A stretch of DNA of 64,000 bases from Mactromeris polynyma (GCA_032209605.1 JASFXZ010000016.1:7502001-7566000), one strand, 5' to 3'. Shown: positions 13,176 to 26,331, counted from the stretch's first letter. The notes: generated from the sequence alone by a model not told the origin. Numbers and translations: made by a program.

Positions 13176-14012
13176 CAGTAGTTAATCTGTTTATATACCC
13201 AGTTCCAACTTCTCTGTATAAAGCAAAATAATAATATTTAAAATTGCATTCTTTGAATCTTTTACATAACAAATTATAACAAATAGAAGTGATGCAATTC
13301 AATTCAATTCAATATCTTTATTTCCACCATAAATGATGATATGCAATATATATATACAAGGTACATCAATATAACTAAATATTTACATGGTATTTATAAC
13401 ATAAATATAATTATTACTTTAATGTATGGAGGCTTAAGTAAGATAACAGATCAGAAGGTAATACACACTGTGTCATGCATTAATATAGCTCACTGGATTT
13501 AATACATGTATATACGAAGATATATGCACGTTCAAGGAATACAGTCCATATAGACAAATATCTATCATGTTGATTTAAATGCGCTCCAAGGAGCGAAAGA
13601 TAGAAGCGTTCTGGGGATAAACTGAACAGTTCTTGGGCTAAGTCAGCACTAATCTTATTAATATCGCAGTAAAAAGTTTGTCGTTCATGATGATTATCGG
13701 GGCACTCGAACAAACAGTGGATATATGGTTGAGCTGTCAATGATGCACATTTCATACACTTCTGAATATAATTATTACTAATGTTACACCACAGTCTTGC
13801 AATTAGTAGTCGAACACGTTTGAGTGAGTTATTGTATAGAACTTGGTACACAGTTGCTTTTGAGATGGTCGGATGGATCTGTCTGAAGTAATTATTTAGA
13901 AACTTAATTTATGTAAAAGATTCAAAGAATGCAATTTTAAATATTATTATTTTTGTGAACAAAGACCTTGCTATATACAGAGAAGTTGGAACTGGGTCTG
14001 TAAACAGATTAA
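13176..14012. mobile_element. Inverted-repeat-flanked insertion containing a LINE 3' end
   Basis: About 90 bp at 13176-13270 (GTTAATCTGTTT..CCCAGTTCCAACTTCTC) recurs inverted at about 13905-14012 (GAGAAGTTGGAACTGGG). The interior (13305-13860, minus strand) is a LINE tail: a (TTGAA)n-like 3' end next to AATAAAGATATTGAATTGAA, and a 123-codon frame with RLLIARLWCNISNNYIQ and a CMKCA..PYIHCLFEC zinc-knuckle. The LINE fragment is dead (no RT). Either a LINE landed in a foldback element or an inverted duplication formed around it. Confidence 0.68.
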
Positions 14013-14317
14013 TATTTTTTGTTTACGTGTTTGATACTAACTAAAATGGAGTGTAATGCTTTAGTTACATGTTTTTTGTACAAAAGAATGAAAATAACAA
14101 AATATCATTCAATTCTTTAGCGGCGACCTTTGATGCTTTGCATCAATGATTTTCTTGTTAATAAACTAGAAATGAGAGATAAATAGTTTCAGTGGCCGAG
14201 CTAAGATAAACAAGTGCGGTATAGCAGGCACGAGGTTGTCATCAGGCTGCTAAATAATCTGCTTGTCAGTTAGAGCTATTGCTTTACATAGTGGTATGGC
14301 ACGAAAGCTGTAGAATA
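14013..14317. other. Intergenic, nothing recognised
   Basis: Spacer between two mobile elements. No feature seen. Confidence 0.5.
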
Positions 14318-16313
14318 CAGTAGACATTGTATTAAGAGACCACCGAAGGGACAGGCAAAAAGTGGTCGCTTAATAAAATGGTCTCTTAATAGATATCGAA
14401 AGGTTAAGTACAAATGAATGTCCGACTGAACAATCAAAACGTATAATTACCATCCTCTTTCTATTCATATGTATATATTCAGGGAGACAGTGGTTATACT
14501 GGATTTTTGGAACATACACACACTTTTGAACTCGTAGATGTTATGTATATGTTATTTATTGCTGTTTCTATATTGTGTTGATAGTACAAAAAAAACTACA
14601 AAGGAATGGAAAGAAATAAACTTACATTATTCGATCTTAATATTGCTTTTTGATATCAAGTAAAATGTTACGTCAGTCTGAGTTAATGAGTGAATGTATT
14701 GATATTTTACTATTTGTTCTGCTAGAGAATCATTTTAAATCAGCAGCATGCAGACACTGTGTATCAATTAAACATAGCATTCAATACTGTATATACCGGT
14801 TGAACAAGTTTATGCTCTGCATGAATGGGAGTCATGATGCCGAAACAATTAACGGCGTAAACTTTGCGTTGGATACAACAAGAATACATGCAATTGTCAT
14901 TATTTTCAATAATATAACAGCAACACAGTATTTGGTATTTGAGATACAACAAAACAAACAGTAGTCATATTCAGCATGATTTTTTGGAAAAATGGGTATC
15001 ATATATTGAAAAATGCAGAAGTTTAAATTTTAGTTATGAGATAATTCAGTTTCAAAAACTAGTGCAAAAGTGTTCCGCCGCTCATGAAGCATTAATTATT
15101 GTTCCAGAATGTCTTGAATTTCTAAATTATACTACATATATTTTAAGTGCACTTTGAAGCGTGCAAACAGTCAACATAACTGCATTGGTATTTTATTCAA
15201 ATTTACTCAAACATTATTGATAGTTGCTATAACTATTTATCTCACATGACTATACTATCTTCCGAGTGATTATTTATGACGAAGTCGCCACAATGGCAGT
15301 CCAGTGTATGTGAGGCCGTCCGTCCAGATTTTCTTGTCCGAACCATTTCTTTGGGACATTGGAGGATTTTCAAAAAACTTGGCGCGAATGTTCACCGTTG
15401 CTTGCCGAATTATTGGGGGGGGGGACACCACCCTTGCCGCCCCAGTCGCGACACCACTGAGTATTCTATATAATAAGCAAGATTAATGCAGGCATACTAT
15501 AATGATTAAGAACAATATAGTGTACCGAAATGTTCAAAGGTAAATGTTATTATAGGTTTACTACCTTACAGCCTCATTACATGCACAGGTCCGTCGATTT
15601 ATTTAAGTTTAGTCATAAAGTATTAAGTATTTACCCGATATGAACATAATTTATCGGTTTCATCATTTTTGAATATGTAATATCAAAATACTTGCTTCGT
15701 ACTTATGGATGCATTGGAAGCGCCTCTCAGGACATTCAGTCCTTTGATATAACTATATGTCGCCGAGTAATTACGAGATCGCATGTATCACGCCTAATTG
15801 TTTATTAATTTGTTCGCAGTTGTGAATCATGTGAGCCGCGGCCGTGGTCCAGTGGTTAGTGCACTTGTAACCCTGCGATCTGGGTTCGATTCCCGGTCGC
15901 GGCAGGTCATACCCTTCCATGAAAATTTGACAAAATGTCGATTTTCCTCCACATGTGGATAAGTTGCCGGCTCCTTGTGGAAGGGTAAGTTAGTACTGGT
16001 AAGAATTCAGTCCAGGAAAAACTGGTTAGGTGAACCGGCCGCCGTATATACAAATGTAACTGAAATATCGTTGAGAAACGGCGTTAATCATGTGTGCAAT
16101 GCCCCATGGGATTAAGTGCATGCGGTCGTTTAATGGATTATTTAACTATATTTTTTACCTGTCGGGACTGGTTTAATGCGGTCGCTGGTCGCGTTATAGA
16201 AAAGTCGTTTAATAGATACTATTTATATAGTAAAAACGCTCGGGCAGGAATTTAAGTGGTCGTTTAATAAAAAAGTCGCCTAATACAGGTGGTCGCTCGA
16301 GCAATGTCTACTG
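14318..16313 (-). mobile_element. TA-flanked transposon, long relative of the 1.29-kb pair, disrupted by a SINE
   Basis: Ends CAGTAGACATTG / CAATGTCTACTG with TA on both sides. The outer ~130 bp on the left and ~550 bp on the right (around the SINE) match the reverse complement of the elements at 30059 and 43109; the interior differs. Two adjacent interior frames (14650-14964 and 14939-15157) are unidentified. A stretch at 15285-15470 (GTCCGTCCAGATTTTCTTGT; TTTTCAAAAAACTTGGCGCG) resembles a repeat type I recall from molluscs. Likely pogo/Tc1-mariner-like and non-autonomous. Confidence 0.75.
15834..16085 (+). mobile_element. tRNA-derived SINE with intact target duplication
   Basis: The head (15834-15906) is tRNA-like with A box TGGTCCAGTGGTTAGTG and B box GGGTTCGATTCCC; the body ends in CTGAAATATCGTTGAGAAAC GGCGTTAA, the tail shared by bivalve SINEs. 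The 9-bp AATCATGTG lies on both sides (15825-15833 and 16086-16094), a perfect target-site duplication. It sits inside the 14318-16313 transposon, so it inserted later. Confidence 0.92.
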
Positions 16314-18065
16314 TATAACAAATGATTCAGTCTAAAAAAAATAACGCATTAACACCATTTTATTTATAATTTGATTTTTTTTATATGTGTTTGTTTAAAG
16401 TAACCCACAAGCAGTTTACATTTTATAATTATACAAAGAAAAACCTTGGTATTTAGCAAAAGGAAAGAAAATATGCTCTCCTGAGAATTCATGAAATATG
16501 CAGATAGCGTGATCTGGCTGTAACCCCTCGATATGCAGATTATACTTGACAAAAGTGTTTAGGGGTCCCAGGGATGCACAGTAAGTTGAAAATGGGAGTC
16601 CCTAGAAAGAAAAGGGAGTCAGGGACTCAAGATGTCTGCGTCAGGGAAATCCCTGTATGTATAACCTGTAGATATTGCAGCCGCTCCAACACAAATGGTA
16701 TATGTAGAAATTGTTTGTTCTTTGTTAAAACGATACAAAGTTGTTACTCTAAAAATGAATGATAAACGTACAAAAATAGCAAAAACGTACCCTTGTTGAT
16801 CTCGCATCTTTCATCTGGCACAGCCATCAACCAACGGAACTGCCATCAATACAGCAGTTTGTACGAGGTGGTTACAGTGTGTGGCATTTTAACAGCCAAC
16901 CAGTGCTCTATCATTGGGAGTAACTCAGCATGGAAGTCATCCGCCTAAATGTTAAAAAGCAAACCGCTCTCAACTTTATAATCTGTGACCCAGTTTGACA
17001 GCTCGGACTACGAACCGCTAGCTTCGCATGTCAACATCACAATCTGTAGAGAAAAGGTCAAACGTCACTAAATGGACAAACGCTTACTTGAAAAGGATGC
17101 TTATTTGATTTTAAGCTCCAAAATTGTCAATTAAATAAGTATCCGTCTTAAAATAGTCATCAAAATTCATAATTCTTCATTTTGTGGAAACACTTTCCAT
17201 GCAGAGCGAACAATTAGTATGCTGATACCTAGGTGCACGGAAAACTCAATTTATACCCCGCCCTGTAATAAATACAGTAGAACATGTAATATCGATAATT
17301 ATTTCATTCTTAAAAACACACGCAATTATGTACATACATACCTACTGGTTATTTTAGACCAAACATGTTTAAATTTATTCAACTACTGAAAAGCCAGGAT
17401 AAAAACATTCTACTTCCGTTAGCAATTTATTGTAAAAAAGCATTGATGTTGAGAAACAGTTTAGTAAATAATGTTGCTTAGTTTCTATTTATGCATAGAA
17501 TTCTATTCATAATTTTATACTTAACATAATTCTAAAAAATGTTCTGTGTTGATCACCTTTGACCTTTGATTTATATTTGTATTTATAAGAAACGTTGAAT
17601 GTAAATGGTATACATGTATATATTTGTGTTTGTATTGTGTATATTATGTAATTTTCATATATTTGGATTTATAGTATATGCTTATACATAATTACAATAT
17701 ATGTGTGTTTATTTGTGTATTTATATGTAAATGATGACTACGTACACGTCGAAATAAATATTCTGTTCTATTCTGTTCTGGTAAAAGTGTTTACCCGCCA
17801 CTACTATTTCACATGGTTTCTACAAATCACCTGGACACATCTTCTGTCGATATTTATTGCAGAAAGCTACATGTTATACACTTAACAAAAGTTATAAGTA
17901 CTCCGATAACATTTTTATGATATTGTAATTAAATATGAATATATCATATAGAAATTTAAGACATAGAAAGTTCAATCTGTCAGTAATGTTCCTACTAATT
18001 TTCCACGCAAAATATAGCTAGTTAATTGAAATCAAGCCAATTAATACCACCACAAAGAAATAAAA
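16314..18065. other. Intergenic, LINE-like tail near 17760
   Basis: Mostly unrecognised. At 17745-17780 GAAATAAATATTCTGTTCTA followed by TTCTGTTCTGG looks like the short-repeat 3' tail of a LINE, but no upstream coding part is visible. The small cysteine-rich frame at 16574-16762 lacks any supporting context. Confidence 0.4.
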
Positions 18066-18940
18066 AGTAGGGATGTAAACGATTAACCGGTTAACCGTTC
18101 GAACATGCGGTTATCGGTTAGTAAAATCAATAACCGTTTAATCGTTTATTTTTTATGAAAACATCTATTTTTCGTTTTGGAAAAAAAACGAAAATATCTC
18201 ACAAGGTATTCCTTGTCACAAATCTCAATACTTCGTCCCTGAATGGTGTGAAAAATGTGCAACAATAACAGTAAGAAATGTTAGACATTATTTACACATA
18301 TAAAAGCTACGTATAATACGTATAATTTGACAATACTTTTCTTTGACAAATTCATTTTTAAACAAACAATAAGTACGAAGTTTATTGTTGCCCCGCCCCG
18401 ATACACTTTCATTACGATTAAGTGTCACTGACCAGTCCTTAATAAATAACGCCATGTGTTTTTGCACTAGACTATCAACAAATGAATGTACAGGAATAGA
18501 GACATTAATATTACAAAACTGATTCAAGTTACAGGCAGATATTTGACTTTTAACTTTATACATCCAATTTTTACATGCTGAAGTAGCTTTAGCATACGCC
18601 CAGAGTGCAATACGTTTGTTTATTCTGCTAGACACCATATTAGACAGGCGGGAACAATACCTTGAAATAGCTTTCCATTGTCGAACTATTGGAGGATGCC
18701 AGGCCATTTCACCTATGACTGCGGCATTGGGAGTATATTTCCCAACCCCTAAAAAGTATCGCATTGCACGATTTTGTACGGTGTTAATGCAAGAAAAAGA
18801 TTTACTACCCCAAATTGCTGACCCATAATCTATAACAGGCCAAACCAAAGAATTATACACTTTTGTGAATACTTCATATGGAACCCCGCCAATTAACCGG
18901 TTAGCGAAATAACCGAATATTGACATCACTAATAAAAAGT
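18066..18940 (-). mobile_element. LINE reverse-transcriptase fragment between AACCGGTTAA-rich ends
   Basis: The minus-strand frame 18288-18929 encodes the end of a LINE RT: VYNSLVWPVIDYGSAIWG, INTVQNRAMRYFLGVGKY and EMAWHPPIVRQW, then SGRGNNKLRTYC as at 12.3 kb. Compared with that copy, the zinc-knuckle is deleted and the frame ends early at FYMCK. Outer edges (AGGGATGTAAACGATTAACC at 18072 and, inverted, CGAATATTGACATCACTAA near 18936) look like loosely matching inverted ends. The coding call is firm; the flanking-element idea is tentative. Confidence 0.75.
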
Positions 18941-19266
18941 CACATATTAACTCAATCGGTCATTATCGAGTGAGGTCGCCGTTTGACTATGTACTGTTTT
19001 CCAGTCCAACTCTTTCCATATCGTGTCCAAGATGGGTTTAATCCATTTGAGACCAGGCCCAAATGATAGTAACAGAAGTGTCAAATATTTCCCAGAATTA
19101 CATGTATTTGTTGATTCATTATGTCAATGAGAAGTAGATGCCAAGCCGTTATCCAGGCAAACAGCGGCCTCAATCGTTAATGACCAATTCATTTAATCTG
19201 TGACTTTTTCTGTCTGCGCGGTGTTATGTAATTGGCTTGATTTAAATCAATCGGCTGTATTTTGTG
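18941..19266. other. Intergenic, nothing recognised
   Basis: No feature seen between the LINE fragment and the 87-bp duplication. Confidence 0.5.
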
Positions 19267-19440
19267 CTGAAAATTAGTTTAAACATTACAGACATATTGG
19301 TTTTTCTGTGTGTGAAGTTTCAGTTTGATTTATTCATATTTAATAACAATATCCTGAAAATTAGTGGAAACATTACAGACATATTGGTCTTTCTGTGTGT
19401 GAAATTTCTGTTCGATATATTCCTATGTAATAACAATATC
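19267..19440. repeat. 87-bp tandem duplication
   Basis: Two copies starting at 19267 and 19354 (CTGAAAATTAGT..AAACATTACAGACATATTGG), about 90% alike. The period is a multiple of three, which explains the 123-codon frame across it; I do not regard that frame as a gene. Confidence 0.88.
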
Positions 19441-19693
19441 CAACATTTTTCATCGGAGTACTTAATTATAACTTTTGTTAAGTGTATGTTACAAGAGAAT
19501 CAAAACAACGTTGGCGTTAACCTGTCCAAATCATGTTCGCGATGTCAGATCACGTTGTCATGGTGTAGTGAAGATTTTCAAAATACAAATTGGCGGGTTA
19601 ACTTTTTTGACCAGTATAATATAGAACAACTTTGAAAATGCGAAAGAGTTGTTTTTTTTGTGAGAATTTCGTACTACTAACTCTCTTAGTCCA

Positions 19694-20024
19694 ATCAATA
19701 GATACTTTCCATATATACAATATTTACCTCCCTTGTTCTGAAAAGTCGGCCATATTGATTGACAAATTTCCATGAAGTTTATAGGGAATATAATTTAACC
19801 GATGATAAGATAAAATAACGTTTTCATTATGCTCATGTTTGCAGATGGCTCAAAATGTTGCAGAAAAAATGGTTGCCACATGCAAATTCTCTAGGTATTT
19901 TCTCAAGTATCACATAATTATTTGGGAATTTCTCCTTTAAGTGCTTATCAGTTTTGCCTATCAAAATGGCTCATGATAAAGATCAATGGAGGTATATATA
20001 TTATAGAGGTTAAAACTATAGCAA
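19694..20024. mobile_element. Foldback element (ACCTCCCTTGTTCTGA family), copy 1
   Basis: Inverted ends: TTTACCTCCCTTGTTCTGAA with GGCCATATTGAT on the left, CCTATCAAAATGGCTCATGA with GGAGGTATA on the right. Relatives at 52811-53158 and 57445-57700. No coding capacity. Confidence 0.75.
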
Positions 20025-20750
20025 GACGCAAACAAATACGCAGCGCAAGGAGTACATTGTAAACACCACTTATCATGCTTAAGATATAACCGTATACTGC
20101 TCGCTGTATACCACCAGTTGTCATTATGTGGTGATACACACGCTGTTTTACTTACCCCCTGGCTCAAGTACATTTGCGGAAGTGAACATGAAAAGTTGAC
20201 AATAATTAAATTTGGACATAACAGTTTACAACGGGATATATTTAGTTTCTACTGTTTACCATCACCGAAAAGGTATGAATCTTTTATTACAAAAATATTT
20301 TAGAAAAAAAACATTCGATTATTTCGGTATTTAACAGAAATAATATAATTTAGATACAAAAGTGATGTTGAGCATTGTATTTTAATATTTCAACCCTAAT
20401 TAATTACCGGAAGGACATTTTCACGGTTAATTGTTGTTACTTTATATCACTCCGAACCATAATATTGTTTATTCTGTATGGATTCGTTATGTGCAATGAT
20501 GTTAATTTTACCCAAAATTATGTATTTGCAATTTATGATATAAATATAATATATTGTGGTCAGAAATGGCAGAATTTATTGAACGCTTACTCTGAAACTA
20601 ATTAATTTATAACCACTCATGTGATATTTTATTTATATCATCAATTGGAAATAAACTATTTGAGGTTAAAATTATTTTTTCCTGCATAATAAAAACGGTC
20701 ATTATTGTGCGTGTAGTTACATAATTATATACATGTAAGAAATACTTATA
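20025..20750. other. Intergenic, nothing recognised
   Basis: Short chance frames only. Confidence 0.5.
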
Positions 20751-20928
20751 CAGTAAAACCTCACTATTAAACCCACCATTAGGACCCTTGAAAACTTGTC
20801 TTATAATTGAGGTGGTCATGTTATCAGGGTTGAATAAAGAGCAAAACAGCAAAAATGGACTTGAACATCGTGTTCTTAATTTTGTTATGGTCTTATTATT
20901 GAGGAGGCCTTTAAGTGAGGTTTTACTG
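20751..20928. mobile_element. CAGTAAAACCTCA foldback element, copy 1
   Basis: 178 bp with inverted ends CAGTAAAACCTCACTATTAA / TGAGGTTTTACTG, flanked by TA on both sides. The core contains GAGCAAAACAGCAAAAATGG, found in all relatives (22.3, 26.3, 41.9, 47.3, 56.2 and 58.8 kb). Pogo-like ends; non-autonomous. Confidence 0.88.
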
Positions 20929-22289
20929 TATACTTTGTATGTTTAAGGACTAAGCCTTTCATTGAATTCCATGAAGGCTTCGATATACATTGTAGTTGAC
21001 TGGATAGACTACAAGAAACACTAGACAGTAACCAGAATATTTATTTTATTCCAAATCAAATAAAAGAAATCCTGCTTATAATAGGTATGGTTTATGATTG
21101 GACAACGGTGTAATGTTTCATGTGCGATATTTTACGGGGACAGACAGAGTGTTTGTAGTAGAGAGGGAGTTGTAGTAGAGAGGGAGTTTAGTAGAAAGGG
21201 AACAAATCGTTAACTGACCGTCGTTTAATTCTCAGATATGGACATCTATATTCTTGAAGTATAATTTGATATTTATTTCATGACAATTATTCTCAGAATG
21301 ATATTTCCTGTCCAGATTGTATTAAATCAATAAAAGTAAATAATTCCACCAAAATCATCATTAAATAACAAACACTTATAAAATAACATACGATGTAGAG
21401 AGGTAATAGCACCCATGTATTATTTTCGATATTTCACTAGTGAAATAGCAACATACGTGCATACGATGTCACAACAAAACAAGCGTGACTCATAATTTTA
21501 AACCGATAAAAACGGTTTTAGAAGACTCGTTTAATAAATTCAATAAATAATGACCATTCATGTAAGATCCTCAATATATTTGTATCAGTGACTGCCATCC
21601 GTGAAAAACGTGTACATATCTGTAACCAATACTTTTACCATATTGACTATTCAGACGAGAAATATTTGAAATTCAAATACTTGAAATTAAAAACCTAATG
21701 TATAGCTAAGTCTAGGTAAAATACAAGGCAAAGACTATGATTTATTAACAAGAAATATATTTAAAAAGATAAACGGCGTAGATAGAATGACTCTTCCGGT
21801 ATTTTAAATGAAATAATGTTTTATTGCAACATGTTGAAAAATAAATCCTTACAAAAAATTAACTCGGATATATATATACTATCATCATGGACCTGTCTTA
21901 TCAGGGTCATTTTATAAATGCATACAAGCTTAAACGTATTTACTACTTCCGGCAAAATTCGAACTGCTAACGAACGCTCATCTTACGAAAACCCTGTTTG
22001 GTGCCTCTTGAGTGAACGAAAACTCCTTTTGGTGCCTCTTGGGTGAAAATATGATTGGTCAGATTTTAAAAAGCCCGCTTCGAGGACAACATTTGGTTGG
22101 TCAAAAATGTAGGTCAAAATCAATGTTATACAGCTACGCCGAAAATAACACATTGCGCTAATGCAAGATTAATCTTTCTAAAACACACGTCTGCCTATTT
22201 TTAAAGTGAATAAACCCGTATTTTCAGTACGTCAAAGTTGCCGATGTTCCATGAACAATGAAATAGAAAATTGACAAAAATTAAAGGAT
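20929..22289. other. Intergenic, nothing recognised
   Basis: Contains a short duplicated motif (GTAGTAGAGAGGGAGTT, near 21155-21190) and another near 21995-22045 (TTTGGTGCCTCTTG, twice). No gene supported. Confidence 0.5.
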
Positions 22290-22444
22290 CACCTTAATAA
22301 TGAGACAACCTCAAAATTAAGAACACACTTTCAAAGTCCATTTTCACTGTTTTGCTCTTTGTTCAATCTCGATATTAGGACCTATTCAATATTAAGACCA
22401 ATTTTCAAGGGCCCTAATGGTGGTCATATTATAGAGGTTTTACT
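22290..22444. mobile_element. CAGTAAAACCTCA foldback element, copy 2 (left end lost)
   Basis: Retains the core (TTTTCACTGTTTTGCTCTTT) and the right end (GGTCATATTATAGAGGTTTT ACTG) but the left terminal repeat is degraded. Confidence 0.7.
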
Positions 22445-22738
22445 GGGGGGTTTACTGTACCATTCTTGAAAAAAACAATGGATGGCGTCTGTCGGGTTCG
22501 TCAACATTTTTAAACAAGTAAACAAATAAGAGAGCGGCAACAATCAGAGCGCTGAAGGCCCGGGCTGCTGATGGCTGTGTTGTGGATTTGCTGGCTTGGT
22601 ATTGATCCTATTGCTAAAAAAATTATCGCATTATCCACTGCAATTCCATATTGATATCTGCGGTGATTTTAACTATGCGGTTAAAGTTATCGTGTACCGG
22701 CTATTATTTAGCTCATCTGCGCACGAAGTGATATTTTC

Positions 22739-23660
22739 TGATCGGTCTTTGTCCATCGTCTGTCCGCCCGTCCTTCAACAATCATTTAAAACCACAAGAC
22801 AGAATTTCACGAAACTTTGCTGGAAGCTTCATATGGTAACACTACAAAAATACAACAAGGCGTCTCGATTGATCAACAACAACAACAAAATGGCCGAATT
22901 CCTGATATGCTTCTAAAACATCTCCTCTAAATCCACTTTGCGGAATTTCAAAAAAATTAAGCGAAGGGTTACTAAGGTGACAATCTACAAAAATGCAACG
23001 CGACGTTTGGATTAGTTAAAAAGAATGCCACAAGTGCGCGCTCTTTTCCTATATATAATATATCATGTACGATATAGTATAGTGGAAACTTAAAATTCTT
23101 CTTGTTATAAAACTATCGACTCAATTTTGATTTAACTTCATACAAATATTCCTTAGGTGACCCTCTACCAAGATTGTTCAAATTATTTGGATTGGTCTGA
23201 AAACATGCCAGGGAGCCATTTTCCTATTTATAGTGGAAACTTCAAAAATCTTCTTGTCAAAATCTCCGGCCCCAGTGTTGATATAACTACACACAGATGG
23301 TCCATGGGTTACCCTCTACCAAGATTGTTTACATTATTTAGATTCGGCAAAAAAACATCAATTTCGATATCATTTCACCTGAAGGTTTAGGTGATCTTCT
23401 ACAATGATTGTTCAGATTATTTGGATTCGTCCAAAAAACATGGCGGCCATGAGGGCGGAGCGGCTTTTTCTACATGTGTATAGTTGAAACTACAAAAATA
23501 TGTTTATCCAAAAGTACGTACAGTCCCAATTTGAAATAATTTTACCTAAATGTTCATGAGGTCACCCTGTACCAATATCGTTCAATTGTGTGATTCACTA
23601 AACAAAACATGGCTGCAAGGGGGCGGGTCACTTTCCCGGATATGTATACATTATAATCAT
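22739..23660. repeat. Degenerate ~180-bp repeats of a mollusc-type family
   Basis: Recurring blocks ACCAAGATTGTTCAAATTAT, TTTGGATTGGTC.GAAAACATG and GGAAACTTCAAAAATCTTC repeat at roughly 180-190 bp with heavy divergence; the leftmost part has GTCTGTCCGCCCGTCC. I recall similar sequence from bivalve genomes, but its transposon class is unknown to me. Open frames here are chance. Confidence 0.65.
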
Positions 23661-24464
23661 GGCGGTATTCTTAACATGTTGGAAATCAAAATTGTTGCTA
23701 TTTTCGTGAGAATCTTTACTTCAACGACATGTTGCATGCACCTAGCGACACAGGATCAAAGTACCAAACATTTCAGGCACTCTTGTTATGAATGTAATCG
23801 TAGCATTAGTTGGGAGTCCATCAGGAGAAAATGTGACGGGCCATGGCATCAGAGAGTAGAATTGGGCATGCATGTTATATGTTATCTTTGATATGTGTGT
23901 AATCTGAAACTGCCCCATGCCATCCATGATTTTGCCTCGTTTTCTCAAAATTGGGTCAAAGGTCAAGTAAATACATTTTCATATATCTCACTTGAATTAT
24001 CATTATATCTTCGCCATTTTCGAGTAAAAAAACTACAAAAATGGTATCAAAATGAAGCTAACATATTGGGCCTTTACTAAAAATAACTTTTTGCTAATTA
24101 GCTCATTTCCATATTCATGAATATTAATGAGAACACCCCAAAAATGGCAAAAAATCGTTAGAAATCGTTGTGTATGAACGATACATTTGTCATAATATCG
24201 TCATTGATGCTATTTTAAGACCTACATGATACTAGATTAAAGGTGAGACAGTATGCTATTAATAAATAACATTATATAATTATAATTATAATTATAATTT
24301 ACGAGCAAACATATACTACTAAAAGTGGGTGGGGGTAAATTGACACATGAACACGAAAAATCTCAATTCCGTCAAAACTTTTGACTCAAAAGAAATATCA
24401 TAAATGATATGAATACTTTTAGAAATGGTTAATCCATGTACAACAATTTCGCTTTTAGAGGGAG
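23661..24464. other. Intergenic, nothing recognised
   Basis: Includes a short (ATAATT)n stretch near 24280. No gene seen. Confidence 0.5.
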
Positions 24465-24815
24465 CAGTTGACATGTTTGGCTATAACTTTTTTTATTTTT
24501 CAAATGATCTTAAAAGCACAGGTAGAATAACAAACTGTCATTTGTCACCTTTCGAGTTATTAAACAATATTTGATTTTTTAAAATATTTTGGCGGGGGTA
24601 TTTGCATTTATATGTAACCACTCATATTCACATTGAAGAAGTGTAATTCGTCCGAAAAAATGCGAACTCTCTGGTTTAACATTTGCCTAAGACATAGGTT
24701 AATTGTTTATCTGACGAAATATGCTTAAAAAAACAAAAAAGGCACAGGCGGAATTAAAAAGCAAAATTTATTTTTATTTTAAATATATCTTTCAATAAAT
24801 TTTCGATTGAAATTT
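24465..24815 (+). repeat. Dispersed ~350-bp repeat, inverted copy in intron 8
   Basis: Matches the reverse complement of 48600-48925: GAGGGAGCAGTTGACATGTT at one end, then AAATATTTTGGCGGGGGTAT and AGGCACAGGCGGAATTAAAA. No terminal repeats or coding sequence recognised. Confidence 0.8.
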
Positions 24816-26331
24816 AGACTGGGGAAGTTTTAGTTCAATAAAGTCCCCATCATTTTTTTTGTCAGTTCGGCATTCTATACGGAGTTTCACGGAGATTACC
24901 GATCTTTCGAATGTTCGTTAGCGTCCGGACTAGTGTTATATGTTCGGGTGTGTTATCATTTTATTGCCCTTTACGATACTAAGCAAATATATTATGCAAT
25001 ACATGCGGTGCAGTTGTTTAATGCAGAAAATTCTGAATCAGTGTAAAATATAAGCAAAACTAAAAAAATATAATTTAACATTTTAATGTCCCAATTATTA
25101 TTTTAAAGACTTATTTTACAACTAAAACTTATAAATTGGTACAAACAATAAGACTAGCTATGATATCTTACTTTGAAGAGACAATTATACCCAATTATCA
25201 ATTGGAAGAGAACATTTCTACCTATCAAATTTCACCTAATTTTACGTTTGCAATGCGTTGCTAGCTTGCGTGTGGTAAAGTAGTGATTATAATTATTCCC
25301 TATCGATAATTTCAATCGGTAGTGTTATGAATTACGACTGGGACAAATAACAGCATACACATGGCCGAGCATAAATGAGAATAATCGACATGAAATATCT
25401 GCACGATAGATTTCAGTCAAACTACACATTATAACTTCGATCATAATTAAATATAAGAATAATATTGGCCGAACAATTGCTATTCCGTAAAAATCCGAAA
25501 TTAAGTATAAAATGAATATCAAATATCATGCTTTTAATTTTTTTATTTGTTATGTTAGTTATTTGCCTAAAAACTTGTATCATCTGTATCAACATATCTC
25601 ACTATCATTATTACAATAAGATAGCATAGAGTCTGTATATAGAGTTAAACAATACCATAGCCTAGATGCTGTATAATATAAAAATATGAAGTTCAATTTC
25701 ACCACAGACATAAGTCCGTGATTTCACGCATTAACAGATTAAAAGTCAGGCTATTGTCATTCGATATATAACCCCACCAATATTTCACCTCAATGCTATT
25801 TTGTAAAATGCCATATTCCCCCCTAAATTATTGCCTATAAGCGACTTATCTTAACTTAATTATAGTAGTGTTGATTTTTTTCATTTATATTTTGTTCGCC
25901 TCGGGTAATAGTATTTCCATCAAGTTGACAATATGTACTGTCACACAGGAAGCCATCTGATATTATATAATATCACCCCTTCAGGCCTATATTGTCATAT
26001 TTGAGTATTGATTTTTCGATTAATAAAAACAATATTTTGTTTCATTGCAAAATAATTATTTACAGTAAAACCTAAATAATAATATTAAGCTTGAACTTTG
26101 AGCAAAACAGTGATAATGGACTTGCAGTAGTTTACGCACACCCTTTGTGTCGGAGGCCTAATAATCAATCCAGAACTCAATATTATTGCTGATGATCTAC
26201 TAAAATTTACTGCCTGCAGCATAATCTATCTTGACATGACATTACTTTGGTCATACATAATACCAAATACAAAATGTAGCACTGAAGATAATCAGGAAGT
26301 AGAATGTAATCGAATTATGTTGATACACGTA
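24816..26331. other. Intergenic, nothing recognised
   Basis: AT-rich; no supported feature. Confidence 0.5.

Noticed and set aside
15834..15906. tRNA gene (also 39113, 58100 and 63850)
   Set aside because: A and B boxes are present, but each continues into a SINE body, and the first has target duplications around the whole unit.
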